64,000 nucleotides of DNA from Sacculina carcini (GCA_916048095.2 OU696583.1:5595322-5659321), one strand, 5' to 3'; positions 34,736-47,400 are shown, counted from the stretch's first letter. Notes: generated from the sequence alone by a model not told the origin. Translations and numbers: made by a program.

Positions 34736-36050
34736 TAGAGATGCAACCTAAAAAACCGACGGTTTGAAAAAAAACGTTTTTTTTGCCAAAAAAAACACGT
34801 TCTTTTTTATTTTTTTGAAGTCATGCAAATAATTCAAATTGTGGAAATGATATATTTGGGATGTTAAATGAATTATTTTGTATCAACACACGAGTTATAC
34901 ATGCTATTAGTGACCCTCTCAAATTGAATTATCATTAAATATGCACAATATAATTGTTATAATGTGTCTGAAAGCCCTAATATAATTGTTTGCACAGTAC
35001 TGTGCGGCAATTCTATGTACAGTGAAGTTTTGCATTCAATTCAATTCAATTTGTGGACTCCGTGGTGTAGTTGTTAGCACACCGGCCTCACAAGCGTCCG
35101 TGGGAGGTCCGTGGTTCGAAACCCGGCGGAGCAGAATTTCATTGGGTGAATTCTATAATGCAACAGCTCCTGTCCACCCAGCAGAAAATGATGATACCAG
35201 ATATCAGTCATGAGTTGTGTCATGCATTCTGGGGAGGTGGCCCTCTCTAATACGTCTTGTGGCCTATCCACTCGTCCTTGTGGCGCCATAGAGAGTCGTG
35301 GAGTGGAGACCGTGGAGAGGGTCGGTTCTGCGGTGGCAGCGAGCTGCACGGGGCACACCTGTGTGTTCATGAGCTTCGGCTTCTTCCCGTGTAGCAGCTG
35401 TCACTTAGGCATTTAACCTTTTTAATTTAATTATTGAGTTAATCATTGTGTAAGAAAGCAGGGTTTGAGAACCGTTTTTTATGCTAAAATCTGAAACTGT
35501 TTTAAAAAATCAACAGGTGGCATAATTTTTATTATTTTTTACATATTACCTTTTTCCTACAAGAAATGAACTACGTTGATTATAATAAGTTTCATCATTT
35601 CATTTAGCAGATCAATTATTTGCAAAAATAAAAGTACAAACACTGCAAATATTTACACAAAGACTACAAATATACACACAAACTTAGCGTCCCTAATGAG
35701 ACTACGAATAAAAGCGGTCGCATTATTCAGAGTGGCAATCCTGACCAGAAAAACGGGCAATATTTTCGTGTAGAAAAAAACGACTGAGGAAATATATTTA
35801 ATGTACAAAAAGGTATTTGAATACAAATTACTACATCAAAGAAACCATCATCCATAAATCCAGTTCTAAAAACAGGTTACTAATAAAAAAAACAATTAAT
35901 TTGGTTAAACTTTCTTTGATATGCCGCCAATTTTTGTCTAAATCTCTACATCTACGTAAACCGTTTTTCAAAAAAATATTTTGAAAAAACCATGGTTTAA
36001 AAAAACAGTTTAAATCAAGTGGTTTAACCAGCCGCTTATACGTACCAGCT
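34736..36050. mobile_element. hAT element copy B, right end lost, split by a SINE
   Basis: The sequence starts TAGAGATGC and follows copy A (3977-5602) closely, including the subterminal TTTTTTTGCC blocks and the segment with GCTTTCAGACACATTATAAC on the - strand. It stops matching near 36050, so the right terminus is gone. A SINE of about 370 bp interrupts it at 35052-35421 exactly where copy A is continuous (near 4322). Confidence 0.85.
35052..35421 (+). mobile_element. tRNA-Val-derived SINE, copy 1
   Basis: The head CCGTGGTGTAGTTGTTAGCA and the B box GGTTCGAAACC read as a tRNA-Val(CAC)-like promoter; the CCTCACAAGCG loop carries CAC in the anticodon position. A body of about 250 bp with no tRNA similarity follows and ends in TTTAACCTTTT. 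It is about as long as copy 2 at 40034 and clearly homologous throughout. It is inserted in hAT copy B; AATT-rich sequence on both sides is compatible with a short target duplication. Such elements are copied by a LINE enzyme. Confidence 0.85.
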
Positions 36051-36836
36051 ATCATCGACAGGATGATAAGTCACAAAAACTTCACAACGATCACAACGAA
36101 CCAAACTTGTATTGCTCAAATCGTGCTTCCATCAACGCACGCGTCCAAATTAGCAATGCCCAACTTGAGCGCCAATAATAGCGTGTGGCAAGCATTGCAA
36201 CACACATACACAAATATACATGCACATGTACACACATATGCATACACGCATACGGCACATGCACATGCACACACACACGCATATGACACATGCATATGCA
36301 CACATACACGCATACACATGCATATACACAAACACTTACAATAGGTGCACTATATTTACCGTCCGCTGATTTTGCAAGAGATGCAGGCAGAGTGCGAGCG
36401 GTCACAACATCGCAAGGGAACAATGGGTGATAAATCTACTCGAAGCTATATCTAAATCAAGCAACGCGAGCATCAAGGTGAAGCAATTCACACACAGCGA
36501 TGTGTCAATTCTGCACTGTCGCCAACAAACTCCCCACCTTGAAACAATCCATTTTTTCAACATAATAAGCAGTCAGTGAACAGCGCGATAACATTGTCCG
36601 CGGACAATGTGACAATGACAAAAATGCAATTTGTTCTGATACATTATCTCGAGACATGCACCTCGATAAATATCGATAAAAGCAACAAATGCAACCAAAC
36701 AAAAGCAAAACATATCTTAATTCGATAAATGCAACCAGACACATTACAAATTCAAACAGCACAGTATTCGAACGTGCACAGAGGAACTGAAAAAACGAAA
36801 AACAGCGAAAAAATAATGCAACCATTATTTACATTG
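36051..36836. other. CA-rich and AT-rich spacer
   Basis: Interrupted CA repeats lie near 36198-36330, and a 20-bp perfect palindrome around TCCGCGGA lies at 36591-36610. It may include the 3' non-coding part or LTR of the adjoining BEL/Pao element on the - strand, but I could not find a matching second LTR. Confidence 0.4.
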
Positions 36837-38596
36837 TTACGACATATTCTTCAGAGGCATTGAAACAAACGCAACAAAATCCTTCAGATACGCAGGGGCT
36901 CGAATTGGTCTTCCATATCTAGTCTGATAATTTCTCGCTTCAACACTGGAATTGTTACACGAGTTTCCGTCGTTATTAGGCTCACAGGCATCCAGTTGTT
37001 CAATAGGGTTTGTATACAAAGGATATGAGTCCATTTCCATGCGATGTAATCTCTGCACAGTTCGAGTTAAAACCCCATTTTTAGTTCGAATGTCAACTGT
37101 TCTAATTTCTTCATCTTTACCAGGATGAATATTTTCCACACGTCCTAGTAACCAATTCATACGAGGCACGTGCGGTTCTTCCACCAAAACCACATCTCCA
37201 CAGCGTAGCGGGTTACGACACTTCATTTGTTTCACGGCAAAGGGTAATATTCAGTTCGCCAGACATTCCAAAATCTTCTCATATCAGATTTCATAGTAAA
37301 GAATTCGGAGCACAAAGACAATTGACTAGTCACATCATTGCTATCCAATTCACCAAAACGTTTGAATGGAGAGCGACCAAAAATTAAGTGATTTGGAGTG
37401 AGAGCTTGATGGTCATCAGCTTCTGTGCTGATGTAGGTGAGAGGACGCGAATTTACACAGTACTCTACTTCGCACAAAATTGCGCTTAGCTCATTGCTGT
37501 TCACAGACCGGCGACACAAAGATTTGCGTAGCGAAGATTTCACTGCTCGTACAAGCCTCTCCCAAAATCCTCCCTACCATGGGGACCTTGGGGCTATGAA
37601 CTTCCATGAAGGAGAATTCATTCCAAACAGACTGGGCAAAATACGTGACATGGCCTGAAAACTAAGAGCATTGTCGGAGTAAACGACCGAGGGCCATCCG
37701 CGTCTGGAAACAAACTTTATGTAAGCTAAAGCAAAATCAGTCGTCGACAATGAATTCGTTAGTTCCAAATGAACGATTCTCACCACGGCACAAGTAAACA
37801 AGCAAATATAAAATGTGTTGCCTGGTGAATCCAAGCAATACAATGGGCCCGCAAAATCTACACCACAGGTAGGAAACGGAGCAGCTTCTGTGATGCGTGT
37901 TGCAGGTAAAGGAGGTGCAGGGGCATTACTAGCAGCTTTATCAAAACGCTGACAAGTAATACAAATTCGCTTCACCCTTTTTGCCAGTTTCCTCAGACCA
38001 ACTACTTGGTAGGATGACTTAACTGCTGCGATAATCAAGTCAACTCCTGCGTGCTTCAAATCATGATGATAGTGACGCACTATCAACAAGCCAAGATGAT
38101 GCTTAGGCATGATAATGGGATTTATTTCATCATACGAAATATCTTCATATTCTAATCTGCTACGACAACGTATAATGCCGCTGTCATCAACGAATGTTCT
38201 CAAATGCTTGACATAATTCGCACGCTTCAGCGTCCTACCTGCTAACAAAGTGGAACACCCAGTTTGATAGTGCTCCTGTTGACATAGACGAATAATCAAA
38301 TTTTTACCTGAATTGAGATCTTGTGAGGTCAAATTCAGGCCACTGTCAGCATGTGGATCCGCGCTGTGTTTGAGGTGGCTGATGAATTTCAACACGTACG
38401 CAGCAGCTCTTGTCAATGTTACGAAAGAGCTGAATCTTTCAAATTTGATAGCAGATGAAAAGGACAAGGAACATGTATCTTGCGACTGATTACTCTCAAT
38501 GACAGGAAGAGTGGTTACGCAATCAAAATCTGTAACACAGTTCCAGCCGTTACAATATAGCCATGAGGGGTCACGTATCCAGTCGCTACGAGACAA
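36837..38596 (-). mobile_element. BEL/Pao retrotransposon fragment: integrase and C-terminus
   Basis: The frame from 38596 has the BEL/Pao integrase zinc region (HHDLKHAGVDL, then ICITCQRFDKA) and catalytic core (FPTCGVDFAGPLY; WPSVVYSDNALSF). It continues after an in-frame stop into GGFWERLVRAVKSSLRK, with the third catalytic residue in FWERL, and NSRPLTYIS. The C-terminal domain (NPLRCGDVVLVEEPHVPR, then VENIHPGKDEEIRTVDIRTK) is in another frame. The TAG at the APW-GGFWE junction and the frame break near 37235 show it is dead. Gag, protease and reverse transcriptase are absent; the 5' side is cut near 38600. Confidence 0.85.
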
Positions 38597-38703
38597 TAAT
38601 TCCAGCCATCAAGAAAATAGGAACGAGGAATGTTAAACCGTGCATGGAACAAAATGGAACAAACCATACATGGAACAAAAAAGAATCGATGTGTGTGGCT
38701 ACA

Positions 38704-39210
38704 CTACCCCCTCCCTAGACTGTCGAGTACAAAGGCGACATGTCGATATCTCTGTGGGGCACGTACAATGCGTCCACTGCGTGTTTTGATGCACGACTTA
38801 CTTGTAACCACCGGTGGGTGTGTGTGCTGTGAAGTTATGTGCGTTCTGTCTGTGCACTCAGCTCTCCGGTGAACAGGCGCATCGGCTCTGACAAACAACT
38901 CGGTAGGGGCAGGTTCTGTTGACGTATAGTCGTTTATGATCGGCGTTGAAGCAGCACGTTCTACAGCTGTTTCGACAAATGCCGGCTTGCAGCGATCAAT
39001 AGAGATGACGTCGTCTTTGCTGCGTTTCATGATAGTAATGGTCTTGCCAGTCCTGGCCTTCACCAAGAAGGGACCGTCGTAACTACTCTCCAGGGGATAG
39101 CGATGACAATCTTTGCGCACGAAAACGTGAGTGCACGTTGACAGGGCACTGGGAACGTATGAACGCTGATGAACCGGACGTGGCTCTGATAGTGCAGGCT
39201 CTGATATCAT
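38704..39210 (-). mobile_element. Gypsy (CsRn1-like) polyprotein C-terminal fragment
   Basis: The - strand frame contains CTHVFVRKDCHRYPLESSYD and GPFLVKARTGKTITI, followed by VISIDRCKPAF and TRSGRIVRAPQRY. These are the integrase C-terminal chromodomain-like barrel and tail of CsRn1-type Gypsy elements. After the stop comes GGGAGGGGGTAG, a plausible polypurine tract, then TGTAG, a plausible LTR start, cut within about 100 bp. The remainder is missing. Confidence 0.75.
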
Positions 39211-39345
39211 TGAGTGTTACGAATATTCTTGATTTCGCTGAAGATACTGCACATTTTATCCAAATAATTTTGCGTTAGTGGACTATTTTCAATGTGAAGA
39301 CGCCATATATAGGCTCGAGGTTGAAAAAATGTTTACACTCATCCG

Positions 39346-40030
39346 TTGACTGGTTCAACTGTGGATTTCAGGCATTCGTTTTTGGAGCATTTTCAGAAAT
39401 GGTTGGATCAATGGATGTCAGAGAGCAATATGGTCGGCTTGACTAAAGAGACGTTTATGGCTGTGTATCACACAACGCATGTGCTCTGTGAGATCCTGAA
39501 GTATTGTGTAAATGAGTTGGGCTTGTCGTACATTTTGCCAGGAATGATTCAGTGGGATTGTTTGGAGGAGCGGTTTGGTCAGTACAGGAGGATGTCAGGT
39601 TGCACATATAACATATCCAATCGTCAATTGTTCGAGTGCGAGAAACAAATCAGAGTAAGATCATTGATTGATATAAAATTGCCCGTGTCGAGAGGGTGTA
39701 TCCAACTGAAGGATGTGACTGGTTCAGGAGAGTAGTATCGCGACAGGTTAGCACATGCTGCTGAAAATTGTATTATCAATATTTATAATGTAGAAATAGA
39801 AAAGTGTAGTCAGTATCTCCCAGTAATTGTGTATGTAGCTGGCTATTGCTCCTTTTCCATTGCGAAAAAACAACACTGTGACTCCTGCAAATGTATTTTG
39901 ACTGCAGAAAACGAAACGATGTCAGCTGAACGTTTTTCTCATATTAAGGGAATGGATCGAGGATTTTTATTTTACCCGAGTAATGTTGTTGTGAATATTG
40001 TATTGCTTTCTTATTTAACTCCGTATGTAA
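39346..40030 (+). pseudogene. P-element (THAP9-like) transposase fragment
   Basis: The frame at 39346-39735 contains DCLEERFGQYRRMSGCTYNI and LFECEKQIRVRSL, the C-terminal signature of P-element/THAP9 transposases. A second piece at 39829-40025 (YVAGYCSFSIAKKQHCDSC) continues the same protein after a stop at 39735. The rest is lost where a SINE is inserted. The N-terminal THAP domain and most of the catalytic core are absent. Confidence 0.75.
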
Positions 40031-40033
40031 CTT

Positions 40034-40359
40034 TGTGGACTCTGTGTTGTAGTGGTTAGCACACCCGCCTCACAAGCGAGGGAGGTCCGTGGTTCGTATC
40101 CCGGCGGAGCAGAATTTCATTGGACGAATTCTATAATCGCACCCAGCAGAAAAATGAGGGTACCAGATATCAGTCATGAGTTGTGCCATGCTTCTGGGGA
40201 GGTGGCTCTCTCTAATACGTATTTTGTCCTTGTGGCGCCATAACGTGGATAGAGTCGGTTCTGTGGTGGCAGCGAGCTGCACGGGGCACGCCTGTGTTCA
40301 TAAGCTTCGGATTATTTCCGTGTAGCAGCTGCCACTTAGGCCTTTAACCTTTAACCTTT
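40034..40359 (+). mobile_element. tRNA-Val-derived SINE, copy 2
   Basis: Same family as 35052-35421: TAGTGGTTAGCACACCCGCC head, GGTTCGTATCC B box, shared body and a tail of CCTTTAA repeats. The flanks ATGTAACTTT and ATGTAGTTT are a likely imperfect target duplication. It interrupts a P-element transposase remnant. Its A box (TAGTGGTTAG) is closer to a functional tRNA than that of copy 1. Confidence 0.85.
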
Positions 40360-40632
40360 ATGTAGTTTCAGTGTACGTTGCGATGCCGTCACCGCCGTTG
40401 AATCACATACCTGGAATAGACGGACCTACAATCGCACGCTGCAGATTTGCAGAACAAGCGCGCTAGCCTGAGTATGTATGCGTACGCGTGTGTGCATGTG
40501 AATCAGTCCGTGTGTGCGCGTCTGCATGCGTGCGTATGCTTGTGAGTGTGTGCGTGTATGCGTGCGCGTGTGTGCATGTGAATCAGTCCATGTATGCGCG
40601 TCTGCGTGCGTCTGATCGCCACTGATGCCATG

Positions 40633-43005
40633 CATCTATACCATTTGCAATTTGATTTGATCCAAATGAAATCTGATTTGATCCAAATGAAATCTGATTT
40701 GATCCAAATGAAATCTGATTTGATCCAAACGAAATCTGATTTGATCTAAATGAAATCTGATTTGATCCAAATGAAATCTGATTTGATCTAAATGAAATAT
40801 AAGGAAAAAAATTGAACTTTAATTGAAGACAATGAAATATGAGAGTTTTTATAAAAATTATATATAAAACAAGCGTATTTATATTAAAATTCAAATATTT
40901 GGCGACATTGTCGATTGAGCAGCAATTTTCTGGGGCCATGCTTTATTTCACAATAGCACTTTATACGACTCATCAGATCGCTAGTGTTAATAGCGCAAAA
41001 CTAATAATAAAGTATAATATATTCAGTGAAAATCATATAAGAAATAATCACGGAAGCATACCACAATGAGAGTGACTGGAAACATGTTCAATTCAATTCA
41101 ATGTATTGAGCCTCCAACAGGCTATATATATACATAAACATATACATTTAAAAAACAAACACATACAAGCCATCAAATTGCACAGCAGCATTCAAATAGT
41201 TCAATACATGCAATATGTTTAATTCAACTGTGAAAGAAGGTGAGAATGTAGCTGTTTCGAGAAGGATTTAAGCGAGGGAGAGGACAGTAGGTGAGATGGG
41301 AGGCTATTGTATATGCGAGGAGCAGCGTGTTGGAAGGAGCGTGTAAACCAAGAAGATTCACAGTGACAACGAGGTTCAAGAAGGATTTTAGTTTGTCTTG
41401 TATCACGAGGACACGGATGTGGAGAAAGAAGTTCAAGTAAATACTTTGGAGAGTCAGGAGAATGCAAGAGTTTATAGGTGAGTGTGCAGATTTTGTGTTG
41501 AACGCGATAAGGAATAGGAAGAATACCAAGATCACGTAGATTGGATGATGTGGGATGATGCGGAGGAAGGCGAAGAATGAAGCGGCAGGCTTGATTAAGG
41601 ATAGATTGTAAAATGTTGAGTGACTTCTGTGGAAGATGAAGAAACAGTGAATTACAGTAGTCAATACGAGGAATGATGAGAGCAGATACCAGAGATTGTG
41701 CAATCGATGAATCAATGTAGGGACGGATGAGGTAGAGGTTTCGAAGGATTAGACGGCAGGTGCCAGCTGTAGAAGTAAAATGTTTTTGAAATGACAAATG
41801 AGGATCTAGTAAGACACCGAGGTCACGTACTGATGAGGAAAGAGGAAAGTCAGATAGAGGAGGATGGATCTTAGGCGGGTGAAGTACGATGTATTGAGTT
41901 TTTGAGGAATTTATTATGAGCGAACGAGAAGAAGCCCACGCTGAGATATTATTGATGATATGAGGAATACAGTTTTGCTCAGACAGAGGAAGAAAGAACT
42001 GAACGTCATCTGCGTATATGTGAAAAGGAATAGATAAATTTCGTAGTATTGGACATAGAGATGTCATGTAAACGTTGAAAAGGATAGGACCAAGTGATGA
42101 GCCCTGGGGGACACCTGATGAAAGAGGGAAATTTTGAGACCGACAGCTATCAAATAGAACTGAGTAGGAGCGATTAGTGAGATAGGAAGTGAGAAGAGAA
42201 AGAGCAGAATGAGAGATTCCTATGGAGAAGAGATGACTGTTGCGAATACTTTAGGAGTGAAAATCAGGACTGTGTATCATATATATGATACACAGTCCTC
42301 TCATTGTGGTATGCTTCCGTGATTATTTCTTCTATGATTTTCACTGAATTTATTATAGCGGAAACCTCCAAATAGCAGAATTATTTCGTGGTCTGTTCGA
42401 GTCCGTTATTTGGAGGGTCGTCTGTATATACATTAAGGACTAAATACTATTTAGTAGTCATTGATATCATAAAAAAATAATATAACAAAGATTCATATAA
42501 ACAAATTACATCACAATATCACATCTGAAATATTGTGAGTTTCTATGTTGTGTAAACGTTTTCATAACTATGCCACGATATCATCATCATCATGTATTAT
42601 ACTTTATTTTCTATCATATTACATCATATTCAATATTTTTACCCACTTTTAATTAATCAATTCAGAATTCCCCTCATAACTTATGATGTTTAAAAGTAGT
42701 AAACAGAAATGTGAAATGCAAATATGAAATATAAGAAATTATGAACAAACACATTATTATATACAAATACTAAACATTTATTGGATAATCAACAGCCAAT
42801 TTTTAGATTTAGTTATTATTCGTTTTATATTTTCAATTAAGGTTCAATTTTATCAATCGTATTTCATTTGGATCAAATCAGATTTCGTTTTGATCAAATT
42901 AGATTTCATTTGGATCAAATCAGATTTAATTTGGATCAAATCAGATTTCATTTGGAACAAATCAGATTTAATTTGGATCAAATCAAATTGCAAATGGTAT
43001 ATATG
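40633..43005. mobile_element. Foldback-like DNA element with tandem-repeat inverted ends
   Basis: The outer 30 bases (CATCTATACCATTTGCAATT and onward) are inverted at the right edge with one mismatch. Each arm then carries tandem 21-bp units around GATTTGATCCAAATGAAATC: seven on the left (40651-40800) and six on the right (about 42862-42987). Inner segments also pair (about 40995-41066 with 42294-42360), and the centre is a 34-bp palindrome at 42268-42301. The flanks ATGCCATG and TCGCCATG share 6 of 8 bases. No transposase is present; a LINE fragment is inserted between the arms. Confidence 0.75.
41085..42250 (-). mobile_element. 5'-truncated CR1/L2-like LINE inside the foldback element
   Basis: The frame at 41219-42067 carries FHIYADDVQFFLPL (catalytic YADD), IPRIDYCNSLFLHLPQKSL and a C-terminus ending LHSHLLSQLN. 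Immediately upstream in another frame is GVPQGSSLGPILFNVYM, so at least one frameshift is present. The 3' tail on the - strand ends in ATTGAATTGAATTGAA. It resembles but is not identical to the LINE at 57-61 kb. Confidence 0.85.
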
Positions 43006-43010
43006 TCGCC

Positions 43011-43013
<3 letters not shown>

Positions 43014-43084
<71 letters not shown>
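43014..43084. repeat. (TA)n microsatellite
   Basis: A pure TA tract of about 70 bp that abuts the right end of the foldback-like element. Confidence 0.95.
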
Positions 43085-43086
<2 letters not shown>

Positions 43087-44417
43087 GCTGTATATGTGTA
43101 TGAGCGCTCATGTGTCATCGCTGTTGTCACACACATGTTCTTCGAACAAAGCTTGTTATATAATGCGCTAACGGGGAGGAATCGGGGATTGTCTCTTGGT
43201 GCTCGCTGTGTAGTGTAGTCTTGTGGGCGCGTGTGGGACATCGCTGTCCCGCACGCGCCTGTCTGTCTTTGTCTGTGCATCGAGAAATACATTGTCGTTT
43301 TTTTTCGACATTTGATTCCACACTTTAACTCTTCAAAGATGTTTTGAGTTTAAAGAATATTCAATTGTGGGTGATCAACGCGCGATTGCAATTATTAATG
43401 TGCTTCAACAACTTAGTGACCACGGTGTTATGTTTATATATTTTATATTGCTCCAAAAATCACAAACTTGAAATACTTCTAGAAAAAATTGTTTGGACGA
43501 CCAAAAAAGTTATTTTGAATAACTATTGTTCGGACCAAAACTCATGTAAGATTACTTAAAAAATCAAAACGAAAACTTTCGATATTGACCCGTGTGTAGT
43601 TGTATTATTATTATTAATAACATTATTACTATTAATTACAGACACATCCAGTAGCATGGGATGAGTGCAAGCATGTATGTTGTACGTTGTATGTCTGTTG
43701 CATGTATGTGTTGTGCCTGTGTGATTATATAATATATTCAGTTCTTCCTTTTACTGTTATATTTGAAGCTTTTTTATGTAGGTTACATGATTATTCAAGT
43801 TATTTGAGCCGGAATTCAAGTTAAACACCCGCACTGTCACACAAGTTCTAATAACAACGCGCACCGCCCGTACTGGTCAAATGACTGCTGGGAATGACGT
43901 CACATTTTGCTCATTGGCCTGTAGTCTAGGTGGCGTTGTCTAAACACGCAATCTTCGAACAAGCGTTATGTGTAGGTGAATTATTGTGTTGTCTTATATT
44001 TTGTGCAATTCAGGGATGAAAGTTTCAAGATGGGATAGTTTATTTAAACTTACAAATAGACAAAACATCGAGTGGCAACACTTTCAGTAAACCTGTAGTT
44101 GAGCTATTAGACGAATCGGCCACTAATAATAAAATAAGGGCACTTGAACAGGGTGCAATTCGGAATTGAAGGTAGGAATTTTTAGACCACAATATAGAGT
44201 ATTTACGAGCTCTAAGCAATATCATTGGTTACCAATTGTTCTCGAGTAATCTAGTAAAATGATCCTTGCATAATGACCTTTGTAATGGAGTAGTCAATTA
44301 ATGGAGTCAAGTATTATTATCGTAAGTAGTGCGTAGCATCAAGGTTTCAAAGTATTGAGGAACACCTCGGACAATCTCTTGAAATTAGAAATGAGTGCTT
44401 GTGAGGAATCGGCATTA
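43085..44417. other. No gene recognised; downstream of hexosaminidase
   Basis: Only short unmatched frames are visible. On the - strand AATAAA occurs at 44039-44044, about 375 bp beyond the hexosaminidase stop, a reasonable polyadenylation signal. Confidence 0.4.
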
Positions 44418-47400
44418 TCAGTTGATATAGCATCTTCCCTCGTGCTCGTGACAGTACTGAGGCTGTACTGTTTCTGCCATTATTCCACGAGATACCATTC
44501 GACGGCGGTGATGCACGAAGCGGTACTCTGCAGATAGACTGTCAGAGTCGGGGTCCGACCAGAGCCTTTCAGCCAGAGCTGCTCCTCTTGGCCAAAGCTT
44601 CACGTCCAAGGTGGCATCGTCAGCTTGCTCACTCCATAATGCGGCCGACCCGCCTAGAACTTGGCGGGAGAAATGCCACGGTGGTGCGGTTGCGTGACGG
44701 GAGGAAGTAGCAGATTGTTTTGAGTCATCGGTGAACTGTCGCACAATGTCGCTTAGACGGTTATCGTAGACCGTCTGCCAACTCTTGTAAGGCGAACACC
44801 AGTTGTTTCCCTTGCCTACCCATGCTGAGAACCCGCAGTCCAAATACCACGCGTCGTGGTTAGATATGATGAGGCGGTATCCTCTTCTGAGCAGCTCGCC
44901 GATTTTCTCATCGTCTCCGCGAGTCCATACTTGTATGATGTACTCACTGGGATCCAGCTCACTCTCCAGCGGATCGAGCTCGGTCAAGTGTGAAGTCCAC
45001 AGGATGATGGGCAGTTTTCTGCCGGCAATATCATGCCACATAGATAGCAGTCGCTTCTGATATTGCACCCACAGTTTTGTGTACTCTTTGTCATCGTGGG
45101 GATCACGGCCGCTGTCGTTCACTGCGTTAAAAATTTCTGAAGTACTCTTCCAACAATTGATGTTCACCTGCGAAAACAAAGACAATTAATTAAGTTAGTG
45201 GTTTTAGTAATTGTCAAATTGTATTATACGAAAATGTTCAACTTTGAAGAGCGACAATTTGGTAGTTTCTTTTAAATTCTATATCCATACTATATAGAGC
45301 AAAACCACCAATAAAATTTTTTCAGATTATGAGGAAAATGCGATGTTGTTTAGTGTAATTGTTAATACTGGGGAAAGTTTCATAGAGCGCATATAGCTAT
45401 ATTTTCGGGCTTACTTCCCTATTGACCAACTGACCATATTGGTCAACGATGTCTGGTCAACATGCACCTTGGTCAAAATCGTACAGGCTGAGTGCATTTA
45501 ACAGTGGTGTATCTAGTGATTGACAGTGCAATATTCGCTATGAATATAATATGCCGCATGTGCAATATGCGCTATGAATATAATATGCAATATATAATAG
45601 CCGCCATATTCGCTACACTCTTCATCAGTCTGTGTGAAGTTCAGTTGCTCTCAAACTGCGTAATTATCAAGCTTGCTTTTTGAGGAAGCTTTACCCAAGC
45701 GCAACACATATTTACAGTGGTGATTGCGTACTGTTTGTCGCCTGTTACTATGCAGTTTTAGCTCTCAGCAAAGTGAAATTTTGAAAATTTGCCTGCTTAA
45801 AATTCAAGATATTTCCAACAGCTATGTGCAACTTGGATTTGTTATCTGTGGCGTTAGTTTGGACGCCACTGAACGTTCTAGAACCTTCGAGTGACGCTGT
45901 TGTCGAGTGGCGTGCGGTGTGACGTCATAGCGGTTCACTTGAGTTGAGTGGTGCGATGTATGACGTCGCACGCTACTGCGCGCTGATTGGCCGCGACTTG
46001 AGCCTAGTGCCGGAGGCGTGTATCAGCTGGCGTGTGTGAAGCTGGCTTTGCGAGCGGTCGAGCGTCATTCGGTTGGTGGCCTGTGCGTTGTAAGCATCGT
46101 GCCGTGTTTCGAGAATATTTCTGCTCGAGTGGACTAATTCTCGTCGTGTGCGCGGGTGAGAGGGCTTTGCCCCGTTTATATTTTGTCGCTTGTTTACAAG
46201 ATATTTCGGCCATATGGCTGAGGCCGTTGGCGGGGGCAAACGCGAGTTTGTCGAAGGGGGTTCCGGTAGTGAGTCCGATGACTTCGGTCAGGAGGGTCAG
46301 AGACCCGAGCAGGGGGCCGCAGGACCTGTGGTAGATGTTGGCCAGTTGGCCAACATTTTAATGCAGGCCCGAGGGCCGATCCTTGACAGGATAGGGCGGG
46401 CTCTACCGCGTTTCGGTGGTGACGTCACTGAGTGGCTGGCCGACTTTGAGCGGCTATGCCGTGTCCAGCAGGTCGAACCTTGCGAAATGGTCGACCATAT
46501 GCTGGATTGGAGCGCGCGCCGGCTCTATCGGCGCATGCTCGTGGGCGACGCCTCACAGTGGGCCGTGGTGAAAGCCACGCTGGTCGCCGAGTTTGGCATA
46601 CCTCGCCAAGAGGCGTGGAGGCGCTTCTCGACTCGTCAGTTTCGATCTGGCGAGTCAGTGGACGCTTTTGTGGACGACCTAGAGCGTCTAGGTCGCCGTG
46701 TAGGGTTGACACCCGAGAGCTTGGCGTTCCGCGTCAAGTTTTATGAGGGCCTACCCGACTAAATTTATGAGTGGGCTATGGCGAAAGAGGGGACCTACAC
46801 CTCCGAGTTTGACAGCGTGCTGTCGTCGGTGCGCGCCAGAATTGGTGCGCGTAGGGCTGCTGCAGCCAGAAACCGCCCATCTGGGGTGGTGGCTGCATCT
46901 AGGCAGCGAGTCAGCTACGCTCAAGTAGCGAGCAGCTCGAGGGACCGCTCTCCTGTTCCTCGAGCGTCGGACGAGCGAGACGGCTCTGTGTCTCGGTGGG
47001 CGGGCCGTCCGGAGCGCTCGTCTGCGCGCTCTTCTGCGCGCCGGACGCTCCGCTGTTACCGATGTGGCGGCGACCATCTGGTCCGCGAGTGCCCGGGTGC
47101 GAAATGCTACCGGTGTGGCAAGCACGGGCATTTCGCTCGTGATTGCGAGGAGCCGGCGTCGACGTCGACGTCACGCCGCTCGAGAGCTCGGACGAGCTGG
47201 CATTTTCATGCGGAGGGCGCAGCACGGGGCGCAGCGTCCTCCGACATGGAAGTCGACCGCAATTAAGCGGCGGCCCCTGTAAAGGGGCGACGGTGAGTCC
47301 CTGCTCTGTGCGTGGACTCATCAGCGGAGCACATTTGGTGCGTCGGGCCCGCCGGGCGTTTCGAGGGACGGCCGGTGTATTGACTTCGCGTCGTATGCCG

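Noticed and set aside
35052..35125. Functional tRNA-Val gene
   Set aside because: The tRNA-like head lacks proper acceptor pairing and continues into a repeated body shared with a second copy; it is a SINE.
40651..40800. 21-bp repeats as a CRISPR array or a Ser-Asn-Gln repeat protein
   Set aside because: The repeats are directly tandem, have no spacers and recur inverted at 42862-42987, so they belong to a transposon end.
46199..46213. Self-primer site in the RT-less Gypsy element
   Set aside because: The 15-nt leader is as short as in the other Gypsy element, but I found no perfect complement of it in the LTR; its priming mode stays unknown.
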